A stretch of DNA of 64,000 bases from Mycobacterium sp. 852014-50255_SCH5639931. Lineage in GTDB: Bacteria > Actinomycetota > Actinomycetes > Mycobacteriales > Mycobacteriaceae. The first letter of the stretch is position 1. The number at the start of each line of letters is the position of its first letter. A program made the position numbers and the translations under genes. The DNA lies in the NCBI RefSeq assembly GCF_001665605.1, contig NZ_LZSV01000023.1, positions 27,738 through 91,737 of the forward strand, read 5' to 3'. Under the pieces are notes generated by a model, which saw nothing but the letters and a program-made list of their open reading frames with translations, had not been told where the DNA came from and did no database searches. Below are positions 60,042 to 64,000 of the stretch, piece by piece.

Positions 60042-60111
60042 TGGCGATCGCAAGCGCGGTGTAACCGGGCGCTGGGGGTACCCCCGCGGAGCTGGGGGAC
60101 GGGTCGCCACC
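60039..60111 (+). repeat. Dispersed palindromic repeat interrupted by a 25-nt insert
   Basis: The copy begins at the flavoprotein stop TAG and follows the 57-bp consensus to GGGCGCTG (to 60074), is broken by 25 nt (60075-60099) containing the perfect palindrome GGGGTACCCC and facing CCCCC/GGGGG runs, and resumes with CGGGTCGCC. Confidence 0.75.
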
Positions 60112-60128
60112 GTCGAGTAAGTCGCCCT

Positions 60129-61424
60129 CTACCGCGACGCGGTGGCGGGGCGACGGGAACGGCGTCGCCTGCTACGCGCGGCGGCCGGACCGTGGCCGGC
60201 AACCGCGGTCGGCCCGGGCCGGCGGGTCGGGGCTGAGGCGGGCGCGACGACCTTGCGGGGCGCGGCCTCGCCGGCCAAGGCGTGGATGACGGGGGAGGCC
60301 GCCGAGACCTGTTGGGGAACGGCGCGAATGGCCGCCTTGCGCATCATCGATTCGGTGTCACGGCGTTGTTCGGGCAGCGCGATGGTGACCACGTCACCGG
60401 AGGCGCCGGCGCGGGCTGTGCGGCCGGATCGATGCAGGTAAGCCTTGTGCTCCGCTGGCGGGTCGACATGGACCACCAGGTCGACGTTGTCGACATGCAC
60501 GCCGCGGGCGGCGATATCGGTTGCGACGAGGACTCGCGCGTGTCCGGCCGCGAACGCCGCCAAGTTCCGGTCGCGCACGGCTTGGGAAAGGTTGCCGTGC
60601 AACTCCACCGACGCGATACCCGACTGCGTGAGTTGGCGGGCCAGCTTCCGGGCCTGGTGCTTGGTCCGCATGAACAGGATTCGCCGCGAGTCTCCCGCGG
60701 CCAACCGGTGTACCAAGTCCTTCTTGGCTTGCGGGCCATCGACACAGAAGAGGTGATGCGTCATCGCAGGGGTCAGCGACGCCGGGTCCGCGACCGAGTG
60801 TGTCACCGGGCTGGTGAGGAATCGCTTCACCAGGATGTCGACCGCGGCGTCCAGCGTGGCCGAGAAGAGCAGCCGCTGGCCGGTCGCGGGGGTGGCCGCC
60901 AAGATACGGGTAACGGTGGGCAGGAAGCCGAGATCGGCGAGGTGGTCGGCCTCATCGATGACGGTGACCTGCACCGCGCTCAGATCGATGACGCGTTGCT
61001 TCATCAGGTCTTCCAGGCGGCCCGGGCAGGCGACGACGATGTCGACCCCGGACTTCAGCGCCGCGACTTGTCTGTGCTGCGGCACCCCGCCGAAGATCGT
61101 GACCACGCGCAGGCGCCGAACCGCGGCAAGCGGTTCGATGGTCGCGGCGATCTGGGTCGCCAGTTCACGGGTGGGGGCCAACACCAGCCCGGTCGGCCGG
61201 CCCGGCCGCCGATTACCGGCATCGAGTCGGCTTACCAGCGGGATCGAGAACGCGAGCGTCTTGCCGCTGCCGGTCTTGCCGCGGCCCAACACATCACGGC
61301 CGGCAAGCGTATCCGGCAAGGTCTCGATCTGGATGGGAAACGGCCGGTGAGCGCCGCCCTTAGCGAGCGCGTCAACCAACGGCTGGCTCACGCCGAGGTG
61401 AGCAAAAGTTGTGTCTTCAAGCAT
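60129..61424 (-). CDS. DEAD-box RNA helicase, RhlE-like
   Basis: 431 aa. All helicase motifs are readable: Q motif (F7...Q32), motif I GRGKTGSGKT (47-56), Ia PTRELA, Ib CPGRLEDLM, II DEAD near 155, III SAT, IV ILFMRT, V ATDIAARGVHVDNVDLVVHVD and VI HRSGRTARAG. A basic Arg/Ser-rich C-terminal tail (about 385-431) is typical of RhlE and binds RNA. It remodels RNA in ribosome assembly or decay. ATG 61424 has no strong ribosome-binding site; the leader may be about 180 nt. Not at this place in M. tuberculosis (memory). Confidence 0.92.
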   Translation of the reverse strand: MLEDTTFAHLGVSQPLVDALAKGGAHRPFPIQIETLPDTLAGRDVLGRGKTGSGKTLAFSIPLVSRLDAGNRRPGRPTGLVLAPTRELATQIAATIEPLAAVRRLRVVTIFGGVPQHRQVAALKSGVDIVVACPGRLEDLMKQRVIDLSAVQVTVIDEADHLADLGFLPTVTRILAATPATGQRLLFSATLDAAVDILVKRFLTSPVTHSVADPASLTPAMTHHLFCVDGPQAKKDLVHRLAAGDSRRILFMRTKHQARKLARQLTQSGIASVELHGNLSQAVRDRNLAAFAAGHARVLVATDIAARGVHVDNVDLVVHVDPPAEHKAYLHRSGRTARAGASGDVVTIALPEQRRDTESMMRKAAIRAVPQQVSAASPVIHALAGEAAPRKVVAPASAPTRRPGPTAVAGHGPAAARSRRRRSRRPATASR

Positions 61425-61607
61425 ATTTCATTGTCCCTAAGCATCGGTGGTAGCGAGATTGCCCGTCTGGCAACATCGATCGCCGCGACTCGAGGCTGTG
61501 CGGTGCGCACCTGGTCATCTCGGACTCGGCGCCCCGCGGGGATCTGAGAGGAAATAACGAATCGATCACGACGTGCTGGCAAGCCTTTCGGCGCCAACGT
61601 TGTCAAC

Positions 61608-61613
61608 AGCATA
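61608..61613 (-). promoter_or_regulatory. Candidate -10 element of the DEAD-box helicase gene
   Basis: On the minus strand TATGCT (TANNNT) is followed by GTTGACA. Transcription from about 61600 would leave a leader of about 175 nt before ATG 61424. Cold-shock helicase genes often have long regulatory leaders. Confidence 0.35.
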
Positions 61614-61688
61614 CCCCACTAGCGGTGAGCCGGTTAGTCGGCGGTTACGCCACAGAGACCCTCGTCACATTCTTGGGTGAGCGGTCGG

Positions 61689-62567
61689 TCATGCCGTCGG
61701 CTCGGCTTGATGCGAAACCTCTTGTGCCGCTGTGTATTCCGGCCATCCCGGATAAGTCGGCGGCGTTCCGCCGAACAGCGGGCAGTGCTGCTGGTGGGGG
61801 CACCAGTCACACAACCGCGACTGGCTGGGACGGAAATCGCCCGTCTGCCCGGCGGATTGGATCGCACGCCAGATCGCAATCAGGGTCTTCTCAAAACGCA
61901 GCAACTCGTCGTGGTCGGGCGAGTAGTCCAGCACTTGGCCGTCGGCGAGGTAGATGAGCCGCAGCCGGGTGGGGGGCACGCCGCGGGTGCGCAACAGGGC
62001 AACCGCGTAGAACTTCATCTGGAACATCGCCTTGAATTCGGCCAGGGCCCGCGCGGCCGGCGGCGCCTTGCCGGTCTTGTAGTCGACCACCCGCAGCTCG
62101 CCGGTGGCGGCGACGTCGATCCGATCGATGAACCCGCGCAGCAGCGTGCCGTCGGCGAGCTCGACCTCCACGCGCTCTTCGCAGCGGTGCGGGTCGAAGC
62201 GGGTCGGGTCCTCGAGCCGGTAATAGCCGGAGAGCAGCGCACGGGCCTCGGCGAGCAGTTGGCCGCGCTGCGCGGGATCGAACTCGCCGGCCAGGTCGGG
62301 CGCCGCGGCGATCACCTGCTCCCAGGCCGGCTCGACCAGTGACAACGCGGTGTCGGGGCCGCGCTGGGCGGCGGGCAGGCCGTAGAGCTGCTGCAGGGCC
62401 GCGTGCACCACCGAGCCGCGCAGTTGTGCGGCCGACGGCGCCTCGGGCAACCGGTCGATCGCCCGGAACCGGTACAGCAGCGGGCACTGCTTGAAGTCGG
62501 CCGCCCGCGACGGGGAGAGCGCCGGTTTCGCAGCCGGCCGCGTGCGTGTCAGCGGCTGGTCGATCAT
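61689..62567 (-). CDS. RecB-family PD-(D/E)XK nuclease with 4Fe-4S cluster (Rv2119 homologue)
   Basis: 292 aa. PDDEXK_1/AddB-type exonuclease domain: the active-site FIDRID...LRVVDYKTGK gives the D-x(n)-D-Y-K core. Four cysteines (C28 in KQCPLLY and C-x2-C-x5-C in CDWCPHQQHC) frame an iron-sulfur cluster as in AddB/Cas4. A standalone nuclease with an unknown DNA role. ATG 62567 has TACGCT 6 nt upstream, indicating a leaderless transcript; the longer frame from 62696 is not used. Divergent from trmI. Confidence 0.9.
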   Translation of the reverse strand: MIDQPLTRTRPAAKPALSPSRAADFKQCPLLYRFRAIDRLPEAPSAAQLRGSVVHAALQQLYGLPAAQRGPDTALSLVEPAWEQVIAAAPDLAGEFDPAQRGQLLAEARALLSGYYRLEDPTRFDPHRCEERVEVELADGTLLRGFIDRIDVAATGELRVVDYKTGKAPPAARALAEFKAMFQMKFYAVALLRTRGVPPTRLRLIYLADGQVLDYSPDHDELLRFEKTLIAIWRAIQSAGQTGDFRPSQSRLCDWCPHQQHCPLFGGTPPTYPGWPEYTAAQEVSHQAEPTA

Positions 62568-62573
62568 GAGCGC

Positions 62574-62579
62574 AGCGTA
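62574..62579 (-). promoter_or_regulatory. -10 element for leaderless RecB-like nuclease transcript
   Basis: On the minus strand TACGCT is followed by GCGCTC and then ATG 62567. Confidence 0.6.
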
Positions 62580-62580
62580 G

Positions 62581-63480
<900 letters not shown>

Positions 63481-63483
<3 letters not shown>

Positions 63484-63588
63484 CGGCGATCGCAAGCGCG
63501 GCTTAGCCGGGCGCGGCGAGTCGTCGCCAACGGCTAGCGGCGATCGCAAGCGCGGCTTAGCCGGGCGCAGCGGGTCGTCGCCAACGGC
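63481..63588 (+). repeat. Tandem pair of the dispersed palindromic repeat
   Basis: Two 54-bp units (63481-63534 and 63535-63588) start at the trmI stop TAG and share TAGCGGCGATCGCAAGCGCG with the 60039 copy. They fill the gap between convergent trmI and DUF503 genes. Confidence 0.85.
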
Positions 63589-63599
63589 TGAGCTTTGCC

Positions 63600-63893
63600 C
63601 TAGTCGTCGCTGCGCTGCAGGCCGCGCCGCACCGACAGCAGCTCGAACTCTGGGTGCGCGGCCACCAGCCGTTCGGCCGCATCCAGGACGTCGACCGCGT
63701 GGCTCCGATCGGCGGACACCGTGGCCAGACCGATGCCCGCGCGCCGGTAGAGCTCATGTGAACCGGTCTCGGCCGCCGACACGCTGAATTTGCGCCGTAG
63801 CTCGGCGACGACGGGGCGGATCACCGACCGTTTCTGCTTGAGCGACCGGACGTCGCCGAGTAAGACGTCGAACTCGAGCCAGCCGATCCACAT
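63600..63893 (-). CDS. DUF503 family protein (Rv2117 homologue)
   Basis: 97 aa, the same length as the M. tuberculosis homologue. YlxP/DUF503 fold: WIGWLEFDVLLGDVRSLKQKRSVIRPVVAELRRKF at the N-terminus (cited by family core SLKQKRS) and FELLSVRRGL at the end. A small ferredoxin-like protein often found near ribosome maturation genes; function unknown. ATG 63893 is used; TTG 63905 overlaps the upstream lipoprotein stop. Confidence 0.9.
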   Translation of the reverse strand: MWIGWLEFDVLLGDVRSLKQKRSVIRPVVAELRRKFSVSAAETGSHELYRRAGIGLATVSADRSHAVDVLDAAERLVAAHPEFELLSVRRGLQRSDD

Positions 63894-63901
63894 GCCTGGT
63901 G

Positions 63902-64000
63902 TCAACCGGGTGGCTCCGGGGTCGGACCGGGCTCCGGGGCGGGTGCGGGAGCTGGGGCCGGACCGGGCTCCGGGGCGGGTGCGGGAGCTGGGGCCGGTGC
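63902..64000 (-). CDS. LppK-like lipoprotein, only the C-terminal tail in the window
   Basis: The open frame on the minus strand runs from base 64000 to TGA 63904-63902, encoding 32 residues of Pro/Ala/Gly/Glu. It is built from a 36-bp (12-codon) tandem repeat reading PAPAPAPAPEPG. The position matches lppK (Rv2116) of M. tuberculosis by synteny (memory). Signal peptide and body lie outside the window, so the identity is inferred. It lies 8 nt upstream of DUF503. Confidence 0.55.
   Translation of the reverse strand, partial: APAPAPAPAPEPGPAPAPAPAPEPGPTPEPPG

Overview
ORGANISM. The window is high-GC DNA dense in GTG/TTG starts and 1-4 nt start/stop overlaps. Its gene content and order match, in inverted orientation, the Mycobacterium tuberculosis stretch from Rv2172c down to Rv2116 (division/cell-wall cluster, wag31, pyrD, cysQ-mshC, metH, hisEG, trmI). 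PE/PPE genes that I recall from that stretch are absent and several accessory blocks are present, so this is most likely a non-tuberculous Mycobacterium. Comparisons with M. tuberculosis are from memory, because no search could be run. LAYOUT. 1-2.9 kb: end of a flavin-independent MTHFR-like gene, an lppM/acetyltransferase pair, and a DUF3040 membrane protein closed by an intrinsic terminator. 3.2-24.8 kb: the dcw cluster, all on the plus strand (mraZ, rsmH, ftsL-like, pbpB, murE, murF, mraY, murD, ftsW, murG, murC, ftsQ, ftsZ, pgeF, yggS-like, sepF, yggT, wag31, small membrane protein). It has a phased MraZ operator in front, and a tandem intergenic repeat plus a new promoter before murE. 24.8-29.9 kb: a phosphoribosyltransferase, then an accessory three-gene operon with translationally coupled junctions. 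It encodes a PAS-GAF-PP2C phosphatase, a B12-binding protein with the CarH-type Wx9EH light-sensor motif and an RsbRD-like C-terminal domain, and a STAS anti-anti-sigma protein. A Cys-rich membrane protein and tRNA-Leu(GAG) follow. 30-41.2 kb: M20 peptidase, PEBP protein, pyrD-DUF5703-lppL operon, histidine phosphatase, DUF3090 and SCO1664-type proteins, cysQ, mshC, an SDR and a PAC2 protein. 41.2-45.4 kb: remnants of a native mycobacterial metH 5' end, then an SAH-riboswitch-like leader, then a complete metH of a different subfamily. 45.4-56.8 kb: a full mce operon (yrbEA-yrbEB-mceA-F, Mce-associated protein, MPT64-like secreted protein) on the minus strand, with a divergent TetR gene. 56.9-64 kb: hisE-hisG, a DUF4126-type membrane protein, an RclA/mercuric-reductase-like flavoprotein, a DEAD-box helicase, a RecB-like 4Fe-4S nuclease, trmI, DUF503 and the C-terminal end of an lppK-like lipoprotein. 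HOW IT FITS TOGETHER. The dcw genes make lipid II and build the divisome/polar growth machinery. metH and the MTHFR-like enzyme belong to one-carbon metabolism, and the SAH leader would couple methionine synthesis to methyl-cycle status. The B12/PP2C/STAS operon looks like a light- or cobalamin-responsive partner-switching module. The best candidates for something new are that operon and the metH replacement with its riboswitch and native relic. A dispersed palindromic repeat occurs six times at four loci, each at or just after a stop codon.
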